DNA of 64,000 nucleotides from Pleurodeles waltl (GCF_031143425.1 NC_090439.1:352154027-352218026), one strand, 5' to 3'; positions 11,761-24,849 are shown, counted from the stretch's first letter. The notes: a model not told the origin generated them from the letters alone. Translations and numbers: made by a program.

Positions 11761-14700
11761 CCCGTTACCCAGAAATGCAAACAGAATGCAAATAGAAGGA
11801 CGAGGGCAACATAGCAACATAACAGTGGTAAAGAAATACCCAATTCGGGAGGCCGCTGCTCCTCACAGCAGTGTTCCTCAAAGGGATGACTTGAACGGGG
11901 CCTTGGCAGTGGGGCTCCAAACTGCTTCTACTGACATGTGTCTTCACCAGAACCCAATCTCCTGGAGTTAAGTCATGGCACTGTTCTTGGCTTGGAAGGA
12001 GAGTCGCCAACTCAACCTGGCGAGGGAGCAAATGCACCATATCAGGCAGTCCTTTGCTTTAGTTGAAAACCATGTAATCTGTAATAGTCACAAGTGCAGC
12101 TGCGGTGGGAAGTTCCATGGCTCTCCCCATTAGAATCTCATGGGGGACAGTCTTGTCCTCTAATCAGAAGTGTTTCTGAGACTCATGAGCACCCAGGGGA
12201 GGGCATCCTATCACTTGAGGAGTGTTGATGCACACACTTTGGCATGACAGGACTGCAGCATCCTGTTGATCTGTTCGACGTAGCCAGACACCTCAGGCCA
12301 GTTACAACAATGGAATCTCTGATCCAGTGCAGGACTATCCTTAGCATCCTCATCACCTCGTTCTTAAAGTGTGTCCCACCATCTGACTCCAGAGAAACCA
12401 GTAATTGAGACGTTGGGTCCTCCTTCTGGCTACACGTGCAAGTGGTTACTGCGCACTGGATGTTTGTACATGCCACAGAAGATCACTAAGATATTTCTAC
12501 AGTGACTCCTACTAATTACCTCTGTCCCGATGATGACCTTTTTCTGAATCACTGTATGGGTGGAAACATTAATTGTTTGCTACATTGGACTGGTTTTTGA
12601 AAGGACTGAATTAAGGGATATCAAAATTTTCATGATTGAATGTGGTCCATTCTACTTGTATGCCTATACAAGTCATTTGTATGTATCTGCACTGTACATA
12701 GAACTTGCTCACCAATGTTTTACTTTATCACTTAAACTGTGCCGTATCACTTTCAGGAGCCCCTTTAATTGCAGACTATTTTTTATTCAAATTGGATGTT
12801 TGACTTTAAAAAGATTATCTTTTGTACAAATAAATTCATTTTTATAAATTACCTTATCTTCTATAATTGGATGGTAAATATTGCAGTGGAAGTCTAGGCT
12901 TACTGTATACTCCCACCCCTAGGACCATTTGTATATTATTTGTTTTATCTTACCCAGGTCCTAGGGTTACTGAATAGCCCCTTACACTTCAGATTTAACT
13001 ACTGTTAGGTAACAAATCAGTAGAACAGGTTCTCTACAATGTCCCAGAAACAGTTGTTAAACTAATGTTTTGAAGAGACACACCACTGCATGTCTCCCTT
13101 AATTATTGAGGCCCTGGAAAAGTCTAGCCATTAGGGAAGAAAAGAGACCGGTAGGATGGATCTCTCAGCTCACCCTTATTCTTTACATGCTCTGACCCAC
13201 CTCTCCTGTTCACTTTCTAGGACTTCTTACTGTAAACTTTTGATCTCCCACGCATTAGCAACACTCAAAAAAAGACTCATAGCAACATAATTTTATGATT
13301 CATCTGAATGACCTCCATTCAATGTGCAAGGATCAAGAGCACAGTATCTAGCCATCTCATAAGCATAGCGGTTGCTGGCATTCACAAAATCACATCCACT
13401 CTTGTAAGCTGCATATTTTACTACTGCTATTTCATGGGGGCAAATGCATTTAGTCTACCAAGTCTATAACATAATTACCATTACAGATTGGGAAGTCAGA
13501 GGAGGTCATGAATCTCCTCTAGTTCCATAACTGCCTGAAATGGTAGACCATGCCAAACCCTACAGGCTATCAGTATGAATGGTAACTCTCAAATTGCAAG
13601 CTTGCGTACGAGGTCATCAGGGCAGAGATTACCTTGCACAAATGGGAGGTTTCCACTGAACCTTGTAATATGCACACAGCATAAGCAGGTCTGAGAATTC
13701 CTTGTCCATCTCTTAAACAAGAGCCGTCCACAAACAACATACAATCTGGCTCTTCCAAAGGGACATCTCGAGTGTCAAGTCTTTGTACCCAATTTGGTAA
13801 CATCGAGGCAGTCATGGTCACCCCCATCAGCATTTTCATCAGACATAGGCAAAGAAAACAGTGCTGCAGGGTTGAGACAGGTGCACCGCCACAGAATGAT
13901 GTTTTTTGCAGCAAGAATCAACTGTTCATAGGAAGTTAGGCTGCTTTGACTCATGTGTTGTGTTTGTGTGTGGGTAAGGCTTCACAGAATGGGGAACCAT
14001 AACCGTAAAAGGGTACTCCATTACAATGCCCTGACATTGCTGAATGCTGATACCAACTGCAATTTCCACTGTTAAGCAACCAGGCAACCCTGCGGCTACT
14101 GGATCAATGGTGTCAGAGAAGTATGCCACTGAGTGTTTAGATTTTTTGGGGTCTGTGTTAATGTAGGCATGGCACACTAATCCCCTTCAAAGTAGTACAA
14201 AGTAACATCCTATTTGTAATCAGGCATTCATACAGCAGGGGCGCTACAGAGACATTCTCTCAACTTGAGGAATGCACTCCTGCATTTGTTGTCCCAGTGT
14301 AGGGGATCAGTCACATCTTTGCGTGTAAGCCTCTGTAGAGGCTTGGCCTGCAGGGGAAAGTTGGGAATCCACTGGTGACAGTAGCCCACTGTTCCCAGAA
14401 ATATGTTGGCTTCTCTTTCTGAAGTGGGAGGGTTCAACTCAAAAAGGTAGAAATTCCCTCTTGAGATACCTTTCGAGCTCCCTTCTCCATATGGTGTCCC
14501 AAGTACAGGACTTACTTCTGGTAGTACTGCAGTTTGGTTGAGGACACTTTGTGTCCGTTATCTGCCAAATGGTTCAACAGGGCAATGGTGTCTTCTCTGT
14601 CTGCATCTTCTGTTGTTGATACCAGCAATAGGTTGTTGATATTTTGGACCAGGACCGAATTGCATGGCAAGTTCAAGGTCCTCAGATTCTTCTTTAGTAC

Positions 14701-16165
14701 CTGATGTAAGATTGAGGAGCTCTCTGTATACCCCTGTGGGGCTTGGCACAATGCCGGAGCTTTATTTTGGAATCCAAAAGCAAAGGGAACATGGCTGTCT
14801 ATATGCAGAGGAATAGAGAAGAATGCTTGACACAAGTCAACGCCAATGAACCACTCGGCATCACAGAGAGTTTGAAAAGTGTCACAGCAAGATTTGGTAA
14901 AACTGGACATTATGAGACAACAATATTATTGACCGTTCACAGGTCTTGTATGATTCTCCACTTTTTATTCAGCTTCTGTTAACCCATTACAGGTGAACTG
15001 CAGGTACTCCCTAATATCTGTTTTAGGATGCCTTACTCTAACATGGATTCAGTTACGGGGATAATTCCAGCCACCACCTCTAGTGAAAGGGTGTTCTTGG
15101 GAGTGCAGGGTATTCTTCATTTGGCTTGATTGTTATTCTCCCAGGCTCAACATCTTTAATCGTGCTAATTTCTTTGCCAGAAAAATCTCAGACGTCCTCC
15201 ATCACTGGGGAGGGGGCAAGACTTCCTTTGTAAAACCGGCCCAACTGTTGACTCTTGTTGGCTCATTTTAAAGACTGTATCTTCATTGAGTGTCTGGAGC
15301 TCAACACCATTTGGTGTGCAATAGATCAAACAGTTCCGTTTGCAGAGTGAATCCCTGCCCAATAAACAGACTAGACTTGAATAAAATATTACAAACTGAT
15401 GGTCCTCTTCAACAGGTCTATCTTCACAGGGACTTTAGCTGAAACAGGATTCACAATTTGTTTTTGGAAATACCTACAACTTGGACTTTTTTCCCAGGAG
15501 GAGCACGTTTGGGATTTCTACAATTCTAGCAATAGAGCTGGTCACACAAGTGTCTATCACAAATGAAACAGGGCACTATTCATTTCTCCATTCACACATG
15601 GGCACTCTGGTCTACCTCCAACACTACACCAAGCACACAATCTATCTCCCCTCTCAGGCACCATCATTGGGATTGATCAGAACCTGGATCTCTGAGGATG
15701 TTAAAGACCAGAGTCTGTTGGAAATTGTCATGCTTCGGGAAAAGATATTGCTGAACTCTGGGGTTCAGATTTGCATTAAACTTCAGATTAGTCATATTTT
15801 GCTGCATCAACAGGACTTGAGGCATGTTAACATTCTTAGGTCTTTGCATTTGAATATTTGACACTGACATCACATTCATGCTTGACATTTTACAATCATT
15901 TGGCATTCAGTTTCGATGCAGCCTATATTTTCGCTTCTAGTGGCCTCCATTTTTTCAATGATGACACAGAGTAGTCTTTCTCAGCATGACTATATCCCTC
16001 AAATCAGGTCAAAAGACACCCTTGTCTTGTACCTTGTGGAACACTGTTCCCATTTTGCATCATCTCACTACCACCTTGATAGCGAAATTCCTGCATTCCT
16101 CCACCAACACAAGGACCATAACCTGGATTTGCAATATAGGGCCCTGTTGGACCTGGCCCTTTTTG
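11761..16165 (-). pseudogene. pol: Endogenous retrovirus pol region, heavily decayed (class-I-like)
   Basis: Minus-strand fragments appear in pol order from right to left. Protease-like piece at 15165-15560. Reverse transcriptase at 14512-14910 (segments GVDLCQAFFSIPLH and CQAPQGYTESSSIL); the YxDD catalytic box is replaced by NINN. RT connection at 14228-14437. RNase H-like piece with VDGSC at about 13750. Integrase core with ESDGGTHF at 12183-12476. Integrase C-terminal domain with PGDWVLVKTHV at 11765-12040. The style of these motifs fits gamma/epsilon-type retroviruses. Stops and frameshifts break every domain and no env was found. Bases 12480-13250 are AT-rich without pol similarity and may be a further insertion. 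The element is inactive as seen. Confidence 0.7.
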
Positions 16166-18285
16166 CAGAGTCATCCCAAAACCTTTTGCCTCCTTCCTCC
16201 TATTTTTTCTGACCTGTTTTGTTGGCTTTGGGACTCTGGGCACTTTACCAGTGCTAAAGTGCATATGTTCTCTGTCTAAATTGTATTGGGGATAGGTTTA
16301 GCCATGATTGGCATATTTGATTTACTAGTAAGTCCCTAGTATAGTGCACCATCTGTGCCCAGGGCCTGTAAATCAAATGCTACCAGTGGGCCTGCAGCAC
16401 TGATTGTGCCACCCACATGAGTAGCCCTGTAAGCATGTCTCAGATCTGCCATTGCAGTGTCCGTGTATGCAGTTTTGCACTGCCAGTTCGACCTGGCAAC
16501 TATTCCCCCTTGCCAGGCCCAATCCCTCCCTTTTACTACATGTAAGTCACCCCTAAGGTAGGCTCAAGGCAGCCCCATTGGCAGGGTGCAGTGTATTTAA
16601 AAGGTAGGACATGCACTGGAGTGTTTTATATGTCCTGATAGTGAAAGACTGCCAAATTTGTTTTTCACAATTGCAAGGCCTATCTCTCCTATAGGTTAAC
16701 ATGGGGATTGCCTTTAACTATCTTTAAGTGTTTTTCCTATTGGGAGCTGATAGAGATGTGGAGTTTGGGGTCTCTGAACTCACAATTTAAAAATACAGCT
16801 TATAGTAATGTTTTAATTTAGATTGTAAGTTTGAAAATGGCACTTTTAGAAATTGGACATTTTCTTGCTTAACCATTCTGTGGCTCTGATTGGCTGCTGA
16901 ATACGTGTCTGTGTCAGACTGACAGTTGGGCTGTTTGTGAATTCATTCTATACAGTGACACAAAGGGAGCTGAGGTGTGTCCTGCATATCCTGATGAGTC
17001 TTCCTGGGCTAGAGTGGGGACGGGGGACACCTGCACCTCAAAGGGCTGTGCCTGTCCTCACACAATGCAGTCTCCAAAATACTGAAGTGGGTCTGGGGCC
17101 AGGCCTGGGCAAGGCAGAATATTGTGAACAAGAGAGACTTTCCTTTGAGGTTTGACTACTTCAAAGGCAGAAATTAGTATAAGTAGTGTACCCCAAACCC
17201 CAGATTTGTATATTATTTCTGGATCAAGAGGAACCTCTGCCAAGAAGAAGAGGTTGAGATTCAAGGAGGACCTGCCACTCCGCCTGTTGCTTTGCCGTGC
17301 TTGCCAGCTGTTGCTGCTTCTGCCATAAGAGGGAAAGGACTGGACTTTGCTTTTTGAAATCCTGCTCATGAAGTTCCTCCAAGAGCTTGGACTGAGCTTG
17401 ACCCCTGTTCTGAAGTCTCAGGGATATCAAGGACTTCATCTGCCAGTGCTTGGTCTCTTCTGCTAAGAGTCCTGACTTGCTAAGTAGTGCCAAATCCAGT
17501 GGCTGGGCCCTTAGATGTGAAAGCTGGTAACCTGCAGGGGAAAATCCATGCACCACTGTGTGAGCAGCAGAAAAATTGATCCAGCATCTGCACCACAGCT
17601 GAAAAATCAACTCATCGCCGGTAAAATTGTGGCATCGCCAGCTCAGTGTGGATTTATCGCTGCTGTGCGTCCGGATTTTCCACGCATCCTCCCTGGGCAT
17701 CAAAATCTTCAACATCACCGCATGGACCCGAGGCTGCTTGTCCAGAAATCAACGCATATCTTCCTTGTAAGGAAAGAATCGACGCATTGCTTGCCCAGAG
17801 CAGAAAAAAACAAACGCACAGCCTCACTTGCGAGTAAGGAATCCACGCATTGCTTGTTTTTTCAACGCACGCTCACGTGTGCAACTTTATTTTTGACTCA
17901 TACCAGGTACTTTGTGCTAAAGCAACTCACCCATTAGCTTCTATAGATCAAGACTCTTTTAACTAAAAAAATTCAAATCTTTGGGTGTGTATATTGTATT
18001 TTTGTAATTTTGGTCTTGTTTGATTTAGATAAATATTAGCTATTTTGCTAAACTCGTGTGGAGTCATTTTTGTGGTGTTTTCAATGTGTTATTGTGTGTG
18101 TTGGTACAAATACTTTACACATTGCCTCTGAGATAAGCCTGATTGCTTGCACCAAGCTACCAAGGGGTTGAGCAGGGGTTATCTGAGCTGTGTATCTCCT
18201 TTACCTTGACTACAGTGAGCGTCCCTGTTTGGACAGAGTGCAAACTGACTGCCAACCAGAGACCCCATTTCTAACCGGACCACTC
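16166..18285 (-). mobile_element. Large LTR, family A (copy 2, sense on minus strand), inserted in ERV
   Basis: The left edge (AGTCATCCC, then CTTTTGCCTCCTTCC and TTTTTCTGACC) mirrors the right end of the copy at 4718-7390. The right edge GAGACCCCATTTCTAAC mirrors that copy's start. It contains the family's CGACGCAT-type motifs (17540-17880). Retroviral gag-like sequence lies on both sides, so it looks like an insertion into the provirus. No target-site duplication could be read. Non-coding. Confidence 0.55.
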
Positions 18286-21200
18286 TGAAACATTTTCTGT
18301 GCTAACTTTGTGTGGGCCAACGTGAATTTATCCTTCATGTACCTGGGCGTTGCTTCTAAATCATCAATTTTCATACTGTAAATTCTCAATTTCTAGGAGC
18401 TTCAGTGCCAACAAATCGTAGTCTGCTGAACATACGAACTAATCTCAGGGCACGATCCAAGAACAAACTGAGACACAACATTTTTTCTCCCGTTGTATTT
18501 TCAACACCACTATGCTGCTGGAAAACTTGCACTAACCATTTAAAATATGCATGCACAGATTCTTTAGACTCTGGGATAGTTGTCAATATTTCAACTGATT
18601 AATCACTTTCTGCTGAACCTTAGTGTTCAAAAAGGTAATCAGTCAGTTATACTTTTCTATGGCATCAAGAAAAGGTACATGAAATCAAGGGCCAGATGTA
18701 GGTAGCGTTTTGCATGGCGCAAACTGTGAAAATCGCAGTTTGCGCCCTGCAAAACGTGCATCGTGATGCTCATTCCCATTTTGGGAGTCGGTACCGACTC
18801 GCAAAATGGGAATGCGACTCGCAAATAGGAAGGGTTGTCCCCTTCCTATTTGCGACTCGCACCACAATGCTAAATTGCTTTGTGAACGCGGTCGCAAAGC
18901 AATTCGCAGTTACCACCAGTGTCACACTGGTGGTAACCCATTCGCAAAAGGGAAGGGGTCCCCACGGGACCCCTTCCCCTTTGTGAATGTTGCCATAAAT
19001 GTTTTTTCAGAGTAGGCAGTGGTCCAATGGACCACTGCCAACTCTGAAAAAACGAAACCAAATGGTTTCGTTATTTTTTTGTATTGCAACTCGTTTTCCT
19101 TTAAGGAAAACGGGCTGCAATACAAAAAATAAAAAAATGCTTTATTTAAAAAGCAGTCACAGACATGGAGGTCTGCTGTCTCCAGCAGGCCACCATCCAT
19201 GTGAGTGCAGGGAATCGTGATGGGGTCGCAAAATGTGACCCACCTCATTAACATTAATGAGGTGGGTCTTTGCGACCCCATTGCAATTCGTAAACAGTGT
19301 CTGAGACACCGTTCTGCATCCGCTTTTGCGATTCGGAAATTGCGAGTCACACCGACTCGAAATTTCCGAATCGCAAAATCGGAAATTGCTACATCTGGCC
19401 CCAAGTGATGCTGGGCAACTCATCATTCGGCTACTGCACTGCTACTTTATACTCTGTCCAAAGGTTGCTAGGGACCACAATATCAAAGAAGGTGTTCAAG
19501 TCTTCCCAAAACCTTTAAAATCTTCACAAATATCTCAACTTGGGTGTACCACAGGTCAGGATTTAACCCAAGTTTTAGGAATTGATTTGTAATGTAAAAC
19601 AATCACCATAACTCCAAGCTATGTGCCCTTATATCTACCACCAAGTCCCTCCCTCAATGGGTATACTTTGTTCTCTGTCTTGTTTTACTACTCCCTCTTC
19701 TTGCCCATCAAAATTGCCTTTCCTTTTCTTTTAGAGCCCACCAGTCTTTGATCTTTTGAATTTCACTCCACTTCTAAATACTATCAACTAATTCCCTTAG
19801 GTGTAATTTTAGTCCAGACCTTTGCACCTTCTTGAGACTTTTCTCACCTATAAACATCCTGAAATTCTTCTTTACTTTCTGAGTTGTAGACAAATTGACA
19901 CCAAACTCAGTAATTAACATCTCCAGATTTTCATAGGTTTCACAAGTGCACCTAGCAGATCCTTGCACCTAGCAGATCCTTGCACAGGGGCAAAAGTAGC
20001 TCTACATTGTATCCATTTATGAATCCTAACTCAAGACTTCCCTTGAGATTTCTCAAGATCCCAAGATTTTCCTTCTGCCTTTAGTCTCAAATCATCAAGC
20101 ACTCATACTGGACCCTTCCTCTCTGGAGACTGTGACTCTGAACCTTCCTAAACGTCTATGACAGAAACACCCACAATGGGAGCTCCCTCTGTTTGGTGTT
20201 TAGCTCCTAAATGTAAGGTAGTACCCAGATCAGTGGGGGCATATGCACCTGTGTCTACTGAATGTCGGTATCCTCCAACCTGGGTTACATTATTATGCAG
20301 AGGTAGCTGGGATGTCAACAGATCATGCAAAAAGTCATCACATAGCCACTGTCACTCTTTCTTCTCGTCATGCCCAGCATCCTCTCGTAATTTCTTTCTC
20401 TTTGCTGTTCCTCTCGGAGTAGCAGTTTACATTCATATACCTCCAATTACATTCTCTTTCCATTCCTGTTGTTCTGTCTCCAGTATTGCTTCTGTCCAAC
20501 TACGGACCTTCTTCTTTGCTCGGGTCTGATGTTTCTCCTTCTTTTTTACATGTGAGGCACACTCCCATGCATTCAAAGCCTTATATTGTGCATGTCAGGA
20601 TGGAGGTTTCATCTCATATAATACTCACTTCAAATTCTCAAGTTTTCTCAAATGAATGAATCATGTAGGAGAAACTGCAAGGACCCTTTACTGGCAGTGA
20701 TCTTAATCCATCGTTTGATCATGATACATGTGTAAACCAACATGGGTTGTCATGTAATACACAGGTGTGCACTCTGCAGGGGTCTCCTCGCCCTCACAAA
20801 CAGGTGTTCGTACATCATTACTTAACAAAGCTCTCAATTTCTTGATTTTTTTAATCTTTACTCTGTATACGGTGCAACACAAAGTCAATGAACTTCAACT
20901 GGAATAACAGGCGGTACTCAGGGAATCACAATATGATACAATCTCACATCCAATCTCAGCACCACACAACTGTTCCAACCACTCACAGCATGGCACCCAA
21001 TGATGCAAAAATAAATCATTGTGTGGAACACACACCAGTTGCCCAATACCAGTGCTCCACCTCACGACGTAACTCAGTATCTCACAGCAGCTCTCCCATC
21101 ACAGTGATCAGCTTTGTGTAAGCAAATTACTGAACAACAAAAACAAACCAAAAGAATAACTCTTGTTTGTTCTGCTAAAGACAAAAAATCCAAAGTCAGC

Positions 21201-21320
21201 AACTAATCTAGAGAAAATAAGGACTAAAACTCTCCTGGCGCATACACACACAAAGTGAATTCTCGTCCAGCTAGAAATCACTTTGACAAGTGAGTCTACT
21301 TCTGTGCACAAAGGATTCAA
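18286..21320 (-). pseudogene. gag: Retroviral gag/leader remnant, interrupted
   Basis: Minus-strand fragments at 18386-18586 (with YFKWLVQVFQQHSG, capsid-like) and 19774-19968 lie upstream, in the transcriptional sense, of the pol remnant. This is where gag is expected once LTR A (16166-18285) and the MITE (18689-19402) are removed. Similarity to gag is weak and rests mainly on position. From about 20100 to 21320 I see only broken short frames, possibly the 5' leader or LTR. No intact frame remains. Confidence 0.4.
18689..19402. mobile_element. MITE made of about a dozen consecutive hairpins
   Basis: Termini GGGCCAGATGTAGGTAGC and, inverted from the right, GGGGCCAGATGTAGCAA define a 0.7-kb element. 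The target duplication is unclear: CAA sits at the left flank and AAG at the right. Nearly every base belongs to a local inverted repeat: 18706-18755, 18771-18814, 18814-18860, 18873-18904, 18909-18937, 18945-18982, 19001-19053, 19051-19072, 19073-19130, 19162-19202, 19213-19290 and 19324-19378. There is no reading frame. It lies in the gag remnant. The superfamily is uncertain; the ends differ from the Harbinger MITEs. Confidence 0.8.
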
Positions 21321-21482
21321 TCAAGCAAGAATTTCAGTGAATACACCATCACAATAGCAGTTTAACATTACCCTATCTTAGTGTGGCTGATAGTGCTTCA
21401 CGGTCCAGCACCCCAAAGCTAACAGACAAGCCACAACGTACTATAACTCTGCATCTATCCTGGTATCTTACAGGCAGCAAAA

Positions 21483-22540
21483 TGATCCTTAGACTTCTAA
21501 AACAGATTGTGTTGCTGTGTCTGAAGCTTAATGTACTGTTTAAAGACAGATATCTCCTGGGCATCCTAAAAAATACTGCTAATGCTTTATCTAGTTTCAA
21601 GATGCAGGCTTTCAGATACAATCAGCCAGGAGCAGTGGAGTTCCCTATGCCTTTTCTGGACCAACTGTGATGGCTTGGTGCCCAAGCTTACCAGATCTCA
21701 TTGTAGCCAGCCTAGCGCCCAGGACAGGGCATGCCTATAAGGGGGCATTTAGTACATATTGCAAATTCTTGGTGTATGTAAGGGCGGAGACTGTTTTGCT
21801 CCTACTTCAGTCCTGGCACTCCTGGGATCTTTTAAGAGATGGGGGCAGTCAGTTGTGCAAGCGAGACACCACATTGCTGTGATATTTGTTTTTGCAAAGA
21901 TGCTGTGGACACAGATGGGACAAAAATATTCTTAGTGCCAAGAGCATTGAGGGGTTGGCAGCATCTCGAGGGGGCCAGACCTTACTCTAGGCGCCCCATC
22001 GACATGGGTAAACTGGCAGCAATTATGTCTACCCTTGGGAGCATTTGCAGATCACCAGATGAGGTCTACCTCTATAGGATGGCATTTGCCCACGAGTTCT
22101 ATGGGGCCCTTAACATAGGCAAATTGGTGGTCAAAAACAAGATTGATTTGGAAGGAGATTTGCAGCATATGGACCTTCAGTGACTGAATGACTCCTTGAC
22201 GATTAATATTCCCCACTCCAAGGGAGATCAGGCTGGTGGGAGTGATCACACAATTTGACATAGGGTTCTGGGTAATTAATGCTGTCCCCAAAGTAACCTC
22301 AAGTCTTTTCTGGCACACCGGCGGCAGGGAAATGGGGGCCCCCTCCCGGTACATGCTGATGGACACCTCTGACCAGGTACCTGGGTACGATCCTACTGAA
22401 TGTGGGTCTCATTCTTTTAGGATAGGAGCTGTCATCCCTGCAGAGGCCATGGGGGTCACAGGCCTGGCAGTGCAAATACTTGGTAGGTGGTCCTCGGATG
22501 CTACAAGTGTTATGTAAGACTGAACATGTTGTAGGGCCTG
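21483..22540 (+). pseudogene. DIRS/Ngaro-type retroelement: RNase H end plus tyrosine recombinase
   Basis: Plus-strand frames read a DIRS-like RNase H C-terminus (RYLLGILKNTANALSSF, about 21550-21600) and then a tyrosine recombinase. In the recombinase RPIDMGKLAAIMSTLGS (about 22000) precedes a helix-rich core, and the C-terminal box HSFRIGA (about 22413) and GRWSSDA (about 22485) contain the conserved His/Arg and Trp positions. The codon for the expected catalytic Tyr (TAT 22511-22513) is out of frame through a 1-nt loss just before it. Several other frameshifts are present. In this group recombinase and RT/RNase H belong to one pol. The reverse transcriptase itself was not found. Confidence 0.65.
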
Positions 22541-22559
22541 CCACTAATCCCCATATTTT

Positions 22560-22910
22560 TCTCCCTTTTCTCTCCTGTGGACACAGGGGTTTGAGTCAGC
22601 CACGTGATTTCTTAGCTACCCCGTCAACGCGGAGGTGATAGAGAAGGCCTTTTACTTTGCAAGTGGTTTTTCTGCCATAGCATGACAGGCAGGTTACTGC
22701 CTGGCCCATTTGAGATCTACACTGGAGAAAAATTTGCCTGAAGGTATACACTGTGGTGCATCACGGAAGCAATAATTTGGTGGGCACTGGCAGGAAAGAA
22801 TTGTTTGAACTGATGATCTCTGAGATTGGTTGGCTCTCAAAGAAATTTCCAAAAGTGATGCTAGCATGATCCAACATCATTCCCAGGTTGCAGTGGAGGA
22901 GTAGTAAGTT
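22560..22910 (+). pseudogene. SGNH-hydrolase-like fragment next to the recombinase
   Basis: After the recombinase, the frame around 22741-22910 reads VYTVVHHGSNNL, then ELFELMISEIGWLSKKFP and, past a stop, SNIIPRLQW. The HxGxNxL block followed about 30 residues later by FP and I-P-R-x-x-W looks like the SGNH/GDSL-type hydrolase domain known from some Ngaro retrotransposons. Bases 22560-22740 are degraded. The adjacency supports reading it as part of the same element; its biological role in such elements is unknown. Confidence 0.5.
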
Positions 22911-23593
22911 GGTCAGGACATTCAACAATTCAGTAAATTGAGTAAATAATAAAATTGGTAAGTTCTAGAGATACTGCAGCACTCATATACAGTCAGTTAT
23001 CATGCATTTGTCAAAATGAGACCGATTGAAATGAGATCCTTTTATTGGTGTTTGAAGCATCGATTTAACATATAAAAGATGAACATAGTTCCACAGACAT
23101 AGCCAACACGTGTATCGTCACAATAGTGACTTTTTCAAGGCTATAAAAACTGTACAAATATGCAGACAAATATATGATTGTGGAAATCATATAGAGGATG
23201 ATAGCAATAGTTAACATGTATGTGTTAAGTAGGTAAAATATTTTATCACAGGTGCCCAGGGGCTGGTGGTGAAGCATCCCAAAAAATGAAACAATTTGGT
23301 CATGCATTGGTCAGAATGTGTTGGAAAACAACTGAACAAATGATCCAACAGTTGGTACAAAAAGGAAGAAGAGAGAAGCCTAAACCACATCACAATTGCA
23401 TGTACTATGTTACAGCATAGAAGTGCAGCACGGTAGAGCACAACAGTGATAAGCAGTCACAACTGGGCACCAAATTGGTAAACAGATGGAATCACGTATT
23501 GTTAGCTGTGATAATATAAAGAGCACGAGTAAAGAGACCCGAAAGTCCAAGTTGTGCGTCAACAGGTAATAATGTTTTGTATTTAATGATTTA
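22911..23593. other. Left flank of the H2 insertion
   Basis: AT-rich DNA including the motif ACACGTGTATCGTCACAATA followed by gtgactttttcaagg (23106-23141). The pattern resembles conserved segments of dispersed repeats, but I cannot name it. H2 is inserted at its right end, and the same older DNA presumably resumes at 32762. Confidence 0.35.
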
Positions 23594-23620
23594 GGGGGTC
23601 ATTACAACTCTGGCGGACGG
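23594..23620. repeat. H2 left terminal inverted repeat
   Basis: GGGGGTCATTACAAC followed by TCTGGCGGACGG. The first 15 bases pair exactly with the inverted right end at 32735-32761, and the next bases match partially. Terminal repeats of this kind are the transposase target in PIF/Harbinger elements. Confidence 0.85.
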
Positions 23621-24056
23621 TGTTAAAGGTGTGGTAATACCGCAAACAGGCCGGCGGACAAAAAAAGGGAATTATGACCGTGGCGGAACCCGTCAACATA
23701 GACAGCCACTTTAACACTCCGACCGCCATGGCGGTACAGACAAGCAGCGCGGCGGTCAGCGCCAACAGACAGGCGGAGGACAATGTACCGCCCATAGTAT
23801 CACAACCCGCCAATCCGCCACCTTTTACGGGGCGGATTCTCCGTGGATAAAAACACGGCGGAAACAGTCACTGCAATGTGAAAACGCTCACCTGAACACA
23901 TCCTACGAGGAAGGAGGATAGCATGGAGCCGGAACTCCAAATCCTACCGGCCCTTGTATTCCTACTCATTTACGAAGACCAACGCCTGCGCCGGCGACGA
24001 CAACGGTGAGTACTGCACCTATGACATAGGGGAGGCAAAAGTTAGGGGGACACACA

Positions 24057-24086
24057 CGCAACACCCCCACCCCCACCCCCACCCCA
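24057..24086. repeat. Short (CCCCCA)n tract
   Basis: Four to five units of CCCCCA within the left subterminal region of H2. Probably a simple-sequence expansion with no inferred role. Confidence 0.6.
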
Positions 24087-24484
24087 CTCTCGCATATTAC
24101 AACACACACACCAATGCATTCACAAACGTCACAGTAACAACCCACAACCTCCCCGAAAGAATGCAAAGACAAAACGAAATCAGTCGAAACATTGTAATGT
24201 ATCAATATACATGTCTCAAAAATATACAGATATATTAGAAAATCATACAAAAGTATATACATTCCGAGAAGTAGTTCAGATATGCACATAGAAATGTCCG
24301 TGCACCACTAGTCCAAAAATGCATGGGCGAGGCCCACAATAGATACCTGTCCACACACGGAGAGAACACTGCCGGGGCATCAGATAGAAATACTACAGGC
24401 ACCTCAGGGGGAAGGGAAGGGGGGGAACCTCAGCCGGAGGAGTGCAAAGCCAGATCCACGACGGGGCTCCATGCCCATTGATGT

Positions 24485-24712
24485 ATCCTGGGGAGTGCAA
24501 AGCCACAGTCTCTCAAGTCTCTACAGTGGGTGGGTTGCCCACTGTTCCATCCTGGGGAGTGCAAAGCCACAGTCTCTCAAGTCTCTACAGTGGGTGGGTT
24601 GCGCACTGTACCATCCTGGGGAGTGCAAAGCCACAGTCTCTCAAGTCTCTACAGTGGGTGGGTTGCCCACTGTACCATCCTGGGGAGTGCAAAGCCACAG
24701 TTTCCAAAGTAG
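24485..24712. repeat. Minisatellite, 64-bp unit
   Basis: Units start with ATCCTGGGGAGTGCAAAGCC at 24485, 24549, 24613 and 24677, an exact 64-bp spacing; the fourth is partial. Units are nearly identical, indicating recent tandem expansion. It lies downstream of the Myb1 reading frame, towards the left end of H2. Confidence 0.9.
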
Positions 24713-24849
24713 ATAACAGCCTCCACTGGTTCTGGAGGGGGACTGGTGCCCAGACTGGATTAGTCTCTCCGTGGAAGTTCCTGTCCTGTCACTGTCCCAC
24801 CTGCACATGGGATAACGATGCTTGATGTGGCGGCCTTTTTATTCTTTCC

